From: Leclercia sp. S52
GTDB taxonomy: Bacteria; Pseudomonadota; Gammaproteobacteria; Enterobacterales; Enterobacteriaceae
Length of the DNA: 64,000 bases
Direction: 5' to 3'
NCBI RefSeq assembly: GCF_039727615.1
Contig: NZ_CP152474.1
Coordinates: 2,418,001-2,482,000 of the forward strand
Shown here: positions 18,398 to 28,060 of the stretch, piece after piece
How positions within the stretch are numbered: position 1 is the first letter of the stretch
How the letters are laid out: the number at the start of each line of letters is the position of its first letter
The notes under the pieces: model-generated
Seen by the model: only the letters and a program-made list of their open reading frames with translations
What the model was told of the DNA's origin: nothing
The model's database searches: none
Position numbers and translations under genes: made by a program

Positions 18398-19715
18398 TTA
18401 TTGTTGTGTGAACTGATTAACGGGCTGTTCTAATCCCAGGCTCTCACGCAGGGTGGTGCCGGGGTATTCGGTGCGGAACAGGCCGCGGGCCTGCAACAGC
18501 GGCACCACCTGATCCACAAAGCGCGGGAAGGTATCCGGGGTGCCGCCCTGGATAATGAAGCCGTCCGCGGCATAGCCTTCAAACCACTGCTGCAGGCCGT
18601 CGGCCACCTGTTCCGGGGTGCCGGAAAAACGTGGGCGCGGCGAGGCGGCCTCCAGCGCCACCTGACGCAGGGTTAAGTTGCGCTCCCGGGCGTTACGCTT
18701 GATCTCATCGGTGGTGCTGCGGAAGCTGTTTTTCCCCAGGTCGCCAATATCCGGGAAGGCTTCATCCAGCGGATACTGGCTGAAGTCGTGGTGCTCAAAA
18801 TAGCGGCCCAGATAGTTCAGGGCATCGTTGATGGAGACCAGCGCGGCAGTGGTCTGATACTGCTCCTCCACGTCGTCGGCGTCTTTTCCGACGATCACGC
18901 TCACCCCCCTGGAAGATGTGCAGTTCGTCAGCGCGACGGCCATGCTGCTTCAGCTGGCTCTTCACGTCGTGCCAGAACGCCTGGGCTTCTTCGTAGGTGT
19001 CATGGTGGGTAAAGATGGCATCGGCATGTTTCGCCGCCAGCTTTTTGCCGTCGTCCGAGGCCCCGGCCTGGAAGACGATCGGCCTGCCCTGCGGCGTGCG
19101 GCCAATGTTCAGCGGCCCGGCCACTTTAAAGAAATCACCGTGGTGATCGAGAGTGTGCAGCTTTTGCGGATCGAAGAACTGCCCGGTCTCTTTGTTACGC
19201 ACAAAAGCGTCGCCCTCCCAGGAGTCCCACAGCCCTTTCACCACGTCGAGATACTCGTCGGCGATGCGGTAACGCAGAGCGTGCTCCGGGTGCTTGTCGC
19301 GGGAGAAGTTCTTCGCTGAACCTTCCAGCGGCGAGGTGACCACGTTCCAGCCCGCCCGGCCGTTGCTCAGGTGATCGAGGCTGGCAAACTGGCGCGCCAC
19401 GGTGAACGGCTCGCTGTAGGAGGTGGATAGCGTCCCCACCAGCCCCAACCGTGATGTGACGGTCGCCAGCGCCGACAGCACGGTCAGGGGCTCAAAGCGG
19501 TTGAGGAAATGCGGGATCGACTTCTCGTTGATGTAGAGGCCATCCGCGACAAAGATAAAGTCGAGCTTGCCCGCTTCGGCCTTCAGGGCCGTCTCTTTGA
19601 CAAAGTTAAAGTTGATGCTGGCATCGGCCGGTGCCGCCGGATGGCGCCAGGCCGACATGTTCCCCGAGGCGCCGTGCAAAATCGTGCCCAGGCGCAGCTG
19701 TCGTGTTGCGGACAT
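18398..19715 (-). CDS. NtaA/SnaA-type flavin monooxygenase (CmoJ/YtnJ-like), frame broken once
   Basis: The 438-aa (repaired) protein is a luciferase-like FMNH2-dependent monooxygenase of the NtaA/SnaA/DszA group: it starts [22 protein letters not shown], continues [31 protein letters not shown] and ends with the usual [28 protein letters not shown]. The frames join at six C at 18904-18909; with five the text reads [14 protein letters not shown]. In Bacillus the equivalent enzyme (YtnJ, CmoJ) oxidises N-acetylated S-substituted cysteines. No flavin reductase gene is in the operon, so reduced flavin must come from elsewhere. Confidence 0.85.
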
Positions 19716-19730
19716 AATCCCTCCTTACCC

Positions 19731-20852
19731 TTAAAGTTGATTCAGTGCTTTTTCCGCAAGCTGGGCGAAATACCGCGCGGCGGGTTCAATTAAGGCTTCA
19801 TCCGGGTTAAAGGCCGGATGGTGTAATCCGTACTGGCTGGCGCTGCCGATGCTGACGAAGGCACCGGGGATCTGCTGCAGGTAGACGGCGAAATCCTCTC
19901 CGCCCATGTGCAGCTCGGCCTGCCGGGTCTCATACCCGGTTTCCCGCGCCACCGAGGTGGCAAATTCGGCCCAGTTGGCGTCGTTGACCAGCGCGGTGGG
20001 GCCGGCATACCAGGTGATGTCGATCTGCGCGTTAAAGGCGCTGGCGAACCCGGCGGCGATTTCAGACACCCGGGCCTTCACGTTCTGCTGCACTTCGGTG
20101 CGATGGGTGCGCAGGGTGCCTTCGAGCTCGACGCTCTCGGGCAGCACGTTCCAGGTGTTGCCCCCGGTAATGCGCGTCACGCTCAGCACCACCGAATCAA
20201 GGGTATTCACGTTGCGGCTGGCGACGCTTTGCAGAGCGGTCACTAACTGGCTGGCCAGCAGGATGGCGTCGTTGCCTTCATGCGGACGGGCGGCGTGCGC
20301 CCCCTTGCCGGTGATGCGAAATACGAAGCGGTCGACGTTGGCGTAGAACGGGCCGCCGCGGGTGGCGAAACTGCCTACCGGCAGACCGGGTTCGTTATGC
20401 ATGCCGAAGATGGCACTGACGTCGCGCAGGGCCCCGGCACGCACCAGGCTTTTGGCGCCGCCGAAGTTCTCCTCCGCCGGCTGGAACAGGATCCGCACCC
20501 GGCCGTTCAGCGAGGCTTCCCGTTCTTTCAGCTTCAGGGCCGCGCCGAGGATCACGCTGGTGTGGATGTCGTGGCCGCAGGCGTGCATGACGCCCGGGCG
20601 TTGGGAGGTAAAGGCTACGCCGCTGCGCTCCTCAATAGGCAGGGCGTCGATGTCGGCCCGCAGGGCAATCTGTTTATCACCCTTCCCCACTTCGGCGACC
20701 ACGCCGGTCGCCAGATCGTAAGGCAGAACCTTAATTCCTGCGTCGCCTAACCATTGACGCAGGCGGGCGGTGGTCTGGACTTCCTCGCCGGAAAGCTCCG
20801 GGTTCTGGTGCAGCTCGCGGCGCCAGGCGATCAGCTGTTGTTCGAGGCTCAT
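19731..20852 (-). CDS. M20 amidohydrolase (HipO/SndB-like)
   Basis: The 373-aa metallohydrolase belongs to the M20 family of N-acyl-amino-acid amidohydrolases. Metal-ligand motifs are seen: HACGHDIHTSV, PAEENFGGAKSL, MHNEPG and the C-terminal MGGEDFAVYLQ. Bacillus ytnL (SndB) holds this place and removes the N-acetyl group to release cysteine-type products. Its ATG overlaps the end of the first monooxygenase gene, and the second monooxygenase gene begins 15 bases after it, so the three are translationally close. Confidence 0.85.
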   Translation of the reverse strand: MSLEQQLIAWRRELHQNPELSGEEVQTTARLRQWLGDAGIKVLPYDLATGVVAEVGKGDKQIALRADIDALPIEERSGVAFTSQRPGVMHACGHDIHTSVILGAALKLKEREASLNGRVRILFQPAEENFGGAKSLVRAGALRDVSAIFGMHNEPGLPVGSFATRGGPFYANVDRFVFRITGKGAHAARPHEGNDAILLASQLVTALQSVASRNVNTLDSVVLSVTRITGGNTWNVLPESVELEGTLRTHRTEVQQNVKARVSEIAAGFASAFNAQIDITWYAGPTALVNDANWAEFATSVARETGYETRQAELHMGGEDFAVYLQQIPGAFVSIGSASQYGLHHPAFNPDEALIEPAARYFAQLAEKALNQL

Positions 20853-21844
20853 ACCGCCACCTCCTTCTGCTGTCGGGCCTGGGCCAGCAGGCGCAGGGAC
20901 TGCACCCGGGCGGTGCCGTCGGCAACCGGGGTATCAATGATGAATTCGTCGATGCCCCACTGCTGATGCAGGGCCTCCAGCTGGTCGAGCACCGACTCCG
21001 CGGTACCTGCCAGCAGGGACTGGGCGCGTCGGGCGATACGCAGCGGCTCGCTGCCCGCCTGACGGGCAAAGGCGTACGCCTGCTCTTCGCTGGCGACGGT
21101 GACCCGCTGGCCATTGACCAACTCAACGCCCCACACTTCTACTGCGCTTGCCAACGATTCGGCCTGCGCCTGGGTTGGAGCGACGATGGCCTGCACCGCG
21201 ACAATCACCTCCCGGGCGCTGTGGGTGCGCCAGGTGTTAATCACCTCGCGCAGCAGATCGGGGTCGCCATTCAGATGGGCGGCAAAAACAAAGTCCCAGT
21301 CGAGGCTGGCGGCAAGGCGCGCGCTCTCCGCGCTGGCCCCCAGCAGGAAACCGGCCGCCGGAACCTGCGGTAACGGGGTGGCGCGAACCGCCTCTTCCGG
21401 TGACGTCGGGTTGATCCAGCCATTCAGCTGCGCCAGCTGGGCGGCGAAATCGCCCTTCTCCTGCTGGCTGAGGCCGAGCTGTAACGCCCGGGTCGAGAGC
21501 GGCAGGCCGCCCGGCGCTTTGCCGACGCCCAGATCCACACGACCGGGGGCGATGGCGGCCAGCAGGTTGAAGTTCTCTGCCACTTTGTACGGGCTGTAGT
21601 TTTGCAGCATTACCCCACCGGAGCCGACGCGAATGCGCCGGGTCTGCCCGAGGATCCAGGCAATCAGCAGCTCAGGCGACGGACTCGCCAGCTGCGGGGT
21701 GTTATGGTGTTCGGCAATCCAGAAGCGGTGATAACCCAGGGTTTCGGCCTGCTGCGCCAGGCTTAAGGTGCGCGACAGCGCATCGGCGGCCGTTTCGTTC
21801 TCTGCGACAGGACTTTTATCCAGAATGCTGATTCGCCAGGACAT
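20849..21844 (-). CDS. LLM flavin monooxygenase, MsnO8 family (CmoO/YtmO-like), first gene of the operon
   Basis: This is a 331-aa bacterial-luciferase-like protein of the MsnO8 group: it begins MSWRISILDKSPV and has the tell-tale LGYHRFWIAEHHNTPQLASPSPELLI, RVGSGGVMLQNYSPYKVAENFNLL and VDLGVGKAPGGLP. YtmO of the Bacillus ytmI operon is of this type. I chose the ATG at 21844 because the family begins there; a start 33 bases upstream is also open. It heads an eight-gene run with gaps of at most 26 bases. The 110-base region upstream is the likely promoter; sulfur-starvation (CysB/Cbl) control is plausible but no site can be called by eye. Confidence 0.82.
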   Translation of the reverse strand: MSWRISILDKSPVAENETAADALSRTLSLAQQAETLGYHRFWIAEHHNTPQLASPSPELLIAWILGQTRRIRVGSGGVMLQNYSPYKVAENFNLLAAIAPGRVDLGVGKAPGGLPLSTRALQLGLSQQEKGDFAAQLAQLNGWINPTSPEEAVRATPLPQVPAAGFLLGASAESARLAASLDWDFVFAAHLNGDPDLLREVINTWRTHSAREVIVAVQAIVAPTQAQAESLASAVEVWGVELVNGQRVTVASEEQAYAFARQAGSEPLRIARRAQSLLAGTAESVLDQLEALHQQWGIDEFIIDTPVADGTARVQSLRLLAQARQQKEVAV

Positions 21845-21954
21845 GTTGCAATCTCGTTTGACTAAACATGTCGCCATTATTAAGGGGCGATTTCACCGCT
21901 GAGAAACAATTAATTTACATTTGGTTTGCCGGATTTCAGAAATACCGCGTGGGA

Positions 21955-22497
21955 TTACAGGGACGAATGCAGCTCAGCGATCAGGGCGTCGGCCTGCTGG
22001 CGGGAGGTGATGCGCACGAAGCGGATATGGGCAAAAGCCGGGTTCTGCATGTCGGATTCATAGCGCGCCCGGTTGCTGCGCCAGGTCTTGATGGTCCAGA
22101 GCAGGATCGATTCCCGACTCAGGAAGGTGCGGCGAAAACTTTCCCGGTTGCCGGTGCCTGGCCACAGTTCCTGCTGCGTCCAGGCGCGTTTTACCGCCCG
22201 GGTAACGGCCTGACGCAGGGTGCGGGCCAGGCCGTAATCGACCCATACCACCAGATCGACGTTGCGCCATTTTATCGGGCGGGTGCGGTTGTAGTTGCCG
22301 TCCAGCACCCAGCCTGGCGTGGCGCTGAGCGCCGCCTCCAGCTTCGCGAACATGACCTCGTCCGGGGAGCCCTGCCAGTCGGAACGCCAGTACAGAGTGT
22401 CCATTTCGATACAGGGCAGCGCCAGTTCAGTAGCGATCCTGCGGGCCAGCGTGCTCTTGCCGCTGCCGCTGGTGCCAACGATATTGATTTTCATCAC
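21955..22497 (-). CDS. P-loop kinase-like protein (adenylate-kinase fold, topology-modulation type)
   Basis: The 180-aa protein starts with a Walker A motif GTSGSGKST and continues like the small nucleotide-kinase-like ATPases often named topology modulation protein or FlaR (EMDTLYWRSDWQGSPDEVM, GWVLDGNYNRTRPIKWRNVDLVVWVD, TWRSNRARYE). Such proteins are common but mostly uncharacterised. It is monocistronic here. A broad kinase or NTPase call is all the sequence supports. Confidence 0.75.
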   Translation of the reverse strand: MMKINIVGTSGSGKSTLARRIATELALPCIEMDTLYWRSDWQGSPDEVMFAKLEAALSATPGWVLDGNYNRTRPIKWRNVDLVVWVDYGLARTLRQAVTRAVKRAWTQQELWPGTGNRESFRRTFLSRESILLWTIKTWRSNRARYESDMQNPAFAHIRFVRITSRQQADALIAELHSSL

Positions 22498-22843
22498 ATT
22501 TCCTGATGCGTAGGGAAAACCGGGCTAACAATCATAATGTTTTATGAATGTTAATGAAACACGATTTCGGCAGTGTGGTTTTCGCCACGGAGTCATTATT
22601 TCCGTTATATTTACCTTAAGTCGGTTTATTTTCCGCCCCTGTTGATATTCACGTCCAGTTGATTGCACTTTTATTACATAAGCAGCGGTTACGACAAAAA
22701 AATAGTTAATTCAGGCGCTTTCTAATTCATTAGTTTTTGTGGAGAATACGCCAGCCGTAATATCAAAGAATAAATAAATAACCTTGCCTGAAACTTTTTC
22801 TCGGGCGGCTTCTCTTTACACAGACATCACCATGGAGTTATTC
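22498..22843. other. Intergenic region upstream of the Aer-like gene
   Basis: This AT-rich 346-base divergent region holds no convincing coding sequence. It must contain the promoters of the P-loop gene and of the Aer-like receptor; no clear sigma-28 promoter or operator palindrome was found by eye. Confidence 0.4.
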
Positions 22844-24380
22844 ATGAGGCGTAACAATCAAGTTACACAAAACGAGTATTTGCTTAACGAAGGGTCGACC
22901 TTAATGTCGACGACCGATATCCAGAGTCATATTACTTACGCGAACTCGGCCTTTATTGATGCCAGTGGTTATAAAGAAGAACACCTTATTGGCGAACCGC
23001 ATAATGTGATCCGCCATCCGGATATGCCCCCCGGAGGCCTTTGGTGATATGTGGTTTACCCTGCAGCAGGGCGAGAGCTGGACCGGGCTGGTGAAGAACC
23101 GCCGCCACAACGGGGATCACTACTGGGTGCGGGCTAACGTCACGCCGGTTTACCAGAATGACACCCTCACCGGCTATATCTCGGTGCGAAATATTCCTGA
23201 ACGTCATGAGATCGACGCAAGCGAGGCGCTTTATCAGCGGGTACGAAATAACGACATAAAAGGCCACCGTTTTTATAAAGGGGTGCTGGTGCGTCGGGGA
23301 ATATTCTCTTTTCTTTCGATATTCAAACGTCTCAGTACTGCGAAGCGGGTTAATTACTCCCTTGGTATTACCGCCCTGCTCGCACTGGCCCTTCCTTTAT
23401 TATCCCCTGGTGCATTATTGCAAACCTGCGGCCTCGCGCTGCTGTTTATTTTACTGGCGTTATTTCTTAATACCCAGATCTGCCGCCCGGTAAAAACCAT
23501 TGTCAAACAGATGCAGCGCGTGGTGTCCGGTCGCAAGACAGACTATTACCACTTCGATCGCGTTGATGAGATTGGCTTAATGATGCGGCTGGTTAACCAG
23601 TCCGGATTAAACCTGAATTCGCTGGTGGATGATGTCGGCACGCAAATCAGCGGGATCCGCGCCATCAGCCAGCAGGTGGCGAAAGAAGGTGATGCCCTGC
23701 AGGCACGATCGGAGGAGACTTCGGGGGATCTGCAGCAGACGGCAGCGGCGGTGGAAGAGATTGCCAGCGCGGTAAAACAGACCGCCCAGACGGCGGAAGA
23801 GGCGATCCGCATGGCCGACCAGACCAGCGCCAGCGCGTACAGCGGCGAAGCGGTGATGAAGCAGACCATCGGCGTGATGCAGTCGGGATCCCGGGATAAC
23901 GGCCAGATTGTCGATATCATCGCGGTGATCGACCGTATCGCCTTCCAGACCAATATCCTGGCACTGAATGCTGCGGTGGAAGCCGCCCGCGCCGGGGAAG
24001 CAGGACGCGGCTTTGCGGTGGTCGCCGCCGAAGTGCGTAATCTGGCCCAGCACTCCGCGTCTGCGGCAAAGGAGATCGCCGCGCTTATCGAGAAAAACGT
24101 CGCCAGCGTTAATGCCGGCGTGGACATGGTGGAACAGACCGAAACCCAGCTGACCACCATGATCGGCAACGTGCTGAATATGTCGGCCCTGATCAAGGAG
24201 ATCGGCCACGCCACCCAGGAGCAGACCCAGGCCCTGACCCTGATTAATGAGTCCATTTCGCGCATCGGGATGATGACCCATAACAACACCGGAATGGTGG
24301 AGCACGTCACCCAGGCAGCCAACCACCTCACCCAGCGCACCACCCGCCTGCAACAGGCGATTGCGGTGTTCGGCGGCTGA
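22844..24380 (+). CDS. Aer-like redox/energy-taxis receptor with PAS domain, frame broken once
   Basis: The repaired protein is 511 aa. The N-terminal PAS domain ([41 protein letters not shown], then [33 protein letters not shown]) closely matches the FAD-binding PAS of E. coli Aer. A hydrophobic hairpin follows at about residues 165-205, then HAMP-like and signalling regions with the conserved tip [38 protein letters not shown]. The frames join at six C at 23027-23032; with five the text reads [11 protein letters not shown] as in Aer. The start at 22844 has GGAG before it. It would report electron-transport state to the chemotaxis machinery. Whether it is Aer itself or a paralogue cannot be decided here. 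Confidence 0.87.
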
Positions 24381-24385
24381 ACAAT

Positions 24386-24415
24386 ATCGGGGCGAAAATT
24401 TGTTTTCGCCCCGAT
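24386..24415 (+). terminator. Hairpin after the Aer-like gene
   Basis: A perfect 13-bp stem ATCGGGGCGAAAA/TTTTCGCCCCGAT with a 4-base loop begins six bases after the stop codon. It lacks a strong T-run but is well placed as a transcript end. Confidence 0.65.
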
Positions 24416-24496
24416 GAATAGGTTACTCTACGAATCACCATACTAAGGGCGCTGTTCCTCCCTGGAATGTCCAGAGTCGTTCAGGAGATAAATCGC

Positions 24497-24643
24497 GTGA
24501 GAAAAAAAACCATCACAAAAGCTCAAATTTATCGTTCCGTTGCCAGCTCAACCGCGATCGAAACGGGCGTTTCCGTGCAAAAAATTGAGCAGCAACTCAA
24601 ACAAAATAAGGTGCAGGCAAAAGCCGTTGGTCTCGCCCGTTAA
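24497..24643 (+). CDS. 48-aa small basic protein of unknown function
   Basis: A GTG start at 24497 with an AGGAGA site a few bases before it opens a 48-codon frame beginning MRKKTITKAQIYRSVASSTA and ending KAVGLAR. It is lysine- and glutamine-rich without a hydrophobic segment. The stop overlaps by four bases the end of a convergent Fic remnant. Its size and place suggest a possible antitoxin or regulator remnant, but I do not recognise the family. Confidence 0.45.
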   Translation: MRKKTITKAQIYRSVASSTAIETGVSVQKIEQQLKQNKVQAKAVGLAR

Positions 24644-24888
24644 TCGGGCAAGATATCGCTTACCAATTGCATCATGGGGCTATAGTTCCCTGACACACCG
24701 GCCTGAACTGCCTTGAAGTAAAAAATCTTATGCTCGTCCCAAAGGCTATAATCCAGCACCCCTTTTCCCGCCAGAACTGACAGCACATCGAAGAGTAGCC
24801 GCGACAGACGCCCATTACCCTCTCTTGTTCGCCAGAACCAAGTCCTCAGAGCCAGGCTGATAACGCTGTTCCGCTGAATGAAGTTCAT
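24640..24888 (-). pseudogene. Fic-domain remnant without the catalytic histidine
   Basis: The 82-aa frame carries the end of a Fic motif, REGNGRLSRLLFDVLSVLAG, where the full motif would be HPFREGNGR. Here the expected His and Phe are replaced by Trp and Thr (WFWRTREGNGR), and the whole N-terminal part of a Fic protein is missing. Fic enzymes transfer AMP or other phosphates to protein targets; without the histidine this should be inactive. I read it as a decayed toxin-type gene. The start given is the first ATG of the open frame and has no good ribosome site. Confidence 0.6.
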
Positions 24889-25080
24889 ATTTTGACAAGC
24901 CGTTACCTCCGTCCGCTAAGTTCGCAACGTTGCACCCTGCGCTTTACTGCCGTCTATTCAAACGATCGTAGCGATTCGGGTTCATCTTATCTACCTTGAT
25001 TCATCGCTACGGCAAAAATGGCTAACCCGGCGAAAAGGTCATATCTTTTTTAAAGCGACGGTCGCTGCCGGGAGCCCTGG

Positions 25081-26328
25081 ATGAAAGCAGATAAACTGAC
25101 GATAGCGGTCTCGTTACTCGCCTGGGGCGCGCTCTATTATCTGCTGGGCTGGATCTCGTTATTTCTCGACGGCCCGCAGAGCCGGGTGGCCTTTATCTGG
25201 CTGCCGTCGGGCGTGGCCGTCACCGCCTTTTTGATCACCGCGCGAAAGCAGTGGCTCGCGCTGTGGATCACCCTGTTCCTGGCCCGTCTATTACTGGGGC
25301 TGACCTTTCAGCATACGCTTCACGTCTCGCTGGTACTGGCCCTGTTTTCGCTGACCAGCCATCTGGGCATTGCCTGGTGCGTACGCTACTTTTCCCGGGG
25401 CTACGACCGGCTGCACAAAATCGTTAACTGGGTCATTTCGACGATTGTCATTAGCGCGCTGGCGGCGCTGATGGGGGTCGGATGGGTCTCCCTGCTGGCC
25501 GGCAGCATGCAGATGCAGTGGCTGTGGATCGTCTGGAGCGCCAACGTCACCGGCACGCTGTTTGTCACCCCGCCGCTGATGGGCCTGCTGGCCCCGGCCG
25601 ATAAAGGGGCGCGGCAGGAGTCGTTAGCGGGCGTGTTTCTGGTGTTCGCCGTGTTGCTGGCAACGCTCTATATCTTCAACGGCGTGCCCGATCGCAGCGA
25701 TAACATTGCCCTGATTTACTCCCTCGCCTGCCTGCCGCTGGTTTTGCTGACCGCCACTACCGTTATCTGCGGTAATCGCCTGGCCTCGCTGGCGTTTATC
25801 CTTTTTAGCGCGGTGGTGATCTATGCCTCCTGGCGCGAAACCGGTCCCTTTTATTTCGCCCGCCTGGCGCCGGAAGAGTCGGTTTTGCTGGCGCAATCTT
25901 ACCTCTCCGCCGCCGCCCTGCTGCTGGTGTTTATTCGCGCCCAGAAATCACAAACCGCAGCCGACCGTCGTCCCCGGGCGATGGCCTACTCCCTCGATCC
26001 CGAAACGGGCCACCTGGTCTGGGATCCTCACGCGGACCCGTCTCTTGCCGCCGCGTTAGCCTCTGTCACCAGCCGGGAAGCGCTGCTGGCCCGGGTGCCC
26101 GATCCGCAGCAGCAGGCGCAGATGGTTGCCCGCTGGCAGGCGGTAGCCAACAGCCAGCCCGTGGCAGACGTATTTCGTTTTACCCTGGCGCTGCCGGGCA
26201 AGGTACCCATCCCGTTAACAGAGCGAAATATGCTGCTGATGAGCGACAGGGATCGCCCGGTCATTGTCGCGTTCTGGTCTGAAGATAAAGGAAGCCTGTT
26301 TCAGCCCGCGCCGCAGGAGGAAGGTTAA
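25081..26328 (+). CDS. MASE1-domain integral membrane sensor-like protein
   Basis: The 415-aa protein has about eight membrane segments of the MASE1 type (SRVAFIWLPSGVAVTAFL and VWSANVTGTLFVTPPLMGLL are characteristic) and a soluble C-terminal part of about 120 residues. MASE1 is a sensory module usually followed by GGDEF, EAL or kinase domains; none is present, so the output is unclear. A possible degenerate PAS-like fold ends the protein. It is followed after two bases by a second membrane protein gene and forms an operon with it. Confidence 0.7.
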   Translation: MKADKLTIAVSLLAWGALYYLLGWISLFLDGPQSRVAFIWLPSGVAVTAFLITARKQWLALWITLFLARLLLGLTFQHTLHVSLVLALFSLTSHLGIAWCVRYFSRGYDRLHKIVNWVISTIVISALAALMGVGWVSLLAGSMQMQWLWIVWSANVTGTLFVTPPLMGLLAPADKGARQESLAGVFLVFAVLLATLYIFNGVPDRSDNIALIYSLACLPLVLLTATTVICGNRLASLAFILFSAVVIYASWRETGPFYFARLAPEESVLLAQSYLSAAALLLVFIRAQKSQTAADRRPRAMAYSLDPETGHLVWDPHADPSLAAALASVTSREALLARVPDPQQQAQMVARWQAVANSQPVADVFRFTLALPGKVPIPLTERNMLLMSDRDRPVIVAFWSEDKGSLFQPAPQEEG

Positions 26329-26330
26329 CC

Positions 26331-27638
26331 ATGCTGCAGATCGCCTTTTTGCTGGCCGGGGCGGCGTTTGTCCGCAAAGCGGCCCCCTTTTTTATGGTGG
26401 CTGGCGTGCTCTGGGGCGGGCTGGGGCTGGCCATTTTTATTGATGGCCTGCAGGGTGGGCTGCACTTCCCGCTGCATGTGTTTGGCCTGTTTCTGCTGCT
26501 CGACAGCCTGGTGTCGCTGGCGCTGGGCTCGGCGGCTAAAGGGACTCAGCGCGGGATTTTTTACTTTAAGGGCGGCGTATTCCTGTTAATCGCCATCCTG
26601 ATCTTATCGGGTCGCCACGACGGCACTCTGGCGCTGGCGATCGTCTTTGGTATCGCGTACTTCATTACCGGCCTGTTTACTATCGCCTCTGCGGTAGTGG
26701 TGCGCTTTTCCCACTGGCGTCGCGCCCTGCTCTCCGGGGTGTTACAGATCCTGTTTGCCATTTTCCTGTTCCTGCCCTTTCCAACACAACATGACGGCAC
26801 CGTCTCGCAGTTTATCGGCATGGTGATGCTCACCGGCGGGGTACAGTCGGTGATCCTCTCTCTGCGGATGCGTCAGGTCCGCCACGGCCGCTCGGTGTTC
26901 GATATTCTCGCCCCGCAGACGCTGAGGATTGGCAAACGCGAGGCGCTGCCCCAGGAGAGTGATAACACGTCGGGCAATCAGCTGATCGTTCACATCTGGA
27001 CCCCGGAAGGTTCGGCTAAACAACAGACGCGCCCGCGCCCGGTAATTAACCGCTATATTGCCGCCGTCGATGCCGACGGGGTGATCTCGACCGGCCATGC
27101 GGCGCTCGAACTCCCGCCGACGCTCTATATCAGCCTCTACCCGGCGGCGGAGATTGATCGTTCCCCGTCGGAGTTTTTTAACCTGCTGAAGGCGGTGGAG
27201 GCAAATACCGTGGCGGGCAAGTATCAACCGGATTACCGTTTTGAAGCCAATATGTGGTGCGAGTCCGACCGCAAAATCCACTTCTCCACCTTCAATGCGG
27301 CCTCGCTCACCCGTTTCTGGAGCCATTACCGGCAAACCGAAACCTACAACCTGACCTGGCGCAACTGTTCCAGCAGCGTGGCCTGGGCCCTCGAAGCGGC
27401 GCTGGACGGGGCGTTGAAAGAGCGCTGCTCCCGGGGCGGCTTTGTACGGCTGTTGTTTATTCCGGAGCTGTGGATTGCCGCGCAGCTGCGCAAGCGCGCC
27501 ACCAACATGGCCTGGACACCCGGGCTGGTGCTGGACTATACCCGGGCGCTGCATGCGGTGGTTCATCCCACCGACGTGTCGCTGACCTGTCTGATTAAAA
27601 AGAGGTGGTTTACGACGGCGAATACGGGTCGTGAGTGA
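26331..27638 (+). CDS. HdeD-like membrane domain fused to a cysteine-peptidase-like domain
   Basis: The 435-aa protein has two parts. Residues 1-190 are six hydrophobic segments of the HdeD/DUF308 type, known from an acid-resistance membrane protein. Residues 210-420 form a soluble domain with a GHAALELPPTLYISLYP segment and, about 90 residues later, a WRNCSSSVAWALEAAL segment; a His followed by an Asn-Cys is the pattern of permuted NlpC/P60-like peptidases. The fusion and its pairing with a MASE1 protein suggest an envelope stress or remodelling role. The peptidase reading is an inference from motif order only. Confidence 0.6.
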   Translation: MLQIAFLLAGAAFVRKAAPFFMVAGVLWGGLGLAIFIDGLQGGLHFPLHVFGLFLLLDSLVSLALGSAAKGTQRGIFYFKGGVFLLIAILILSGRHDGTLALAIVFGIAYFITGLFTIASAVVVRFSHWRRALLSGVLQILFAIFLFLPFPTQHDGTVSQFIGMVMLTGGVQSVILSLRMRQVRHGRSVFDILAPQTLRIGKREALPQESDNTSGNQLIVHIWTPEGSAKQQTRPRPVINRYIAAVDADGVISTGHAALELPPTLYISLYPAAEIDRSPSEFFNLLKAVEANTVAGKYQPDYRFEANMWCESDRKIHFSTFNAASLTRFWSHYRQTETYNLTWRNCSSSVAWALEAALDGALKERCSRGGFVRLLFIPELWIAAQLRKRATNMAWTPGLVLDYTRALHAVVHPTDVSLTCLIKKRWFTTANTGRE

Positions 27639-28060
27639 TTTTCTCCCGTCAGCCACCGGGCTGCCGTGTACCGCTTGCGCCATGGCGAGGTGAGTCATAG
27701 CGGTTTTCCTGCCCGGGGTCAGGTCGGTTTTGACGTATTATCGCTGCGCAACAATTAAGCAAAACTGATAGAAAATGCGGCAAAAACGCGAAAAGCCGTT
27801 TCAAAAATTCACAGGCTTCAGCCGCCTGTAGCCCCCGACAGCACTGACCCGACCAATTATTTAGAGCCACCTCACTTTCGGCCCGTTATATTTTGCGTCC
27901 CTTACTATTTGCAGGTAGGATGCTTCGCCATGTTTTGCCTTATCCATACGCAGAATGACTGGAAAGGCAGCATATTTCCGCGCAAAAGCAATCGTTTGTA
28001 TTGTGACCTGCCGGAGAGGACATCATGAAACATGATTCAGACAGGTAAACAGGTAACTCA
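27639..28060. other. Long leader region upstream of ansP
   Basis: This 422-base region has no convincing gene. AAGCAATCGTTTGTAT at 27986-28001 matches 12 of 16 positions of the PurR palindrome ACGCAAACGTTTGCGT and lies 60 bases before ansP; its relevance is uncertain. The AnsP ATG at 28061 is preceded by a modest purine-rich site (GGTAACTCA). Confidence 0.35.
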
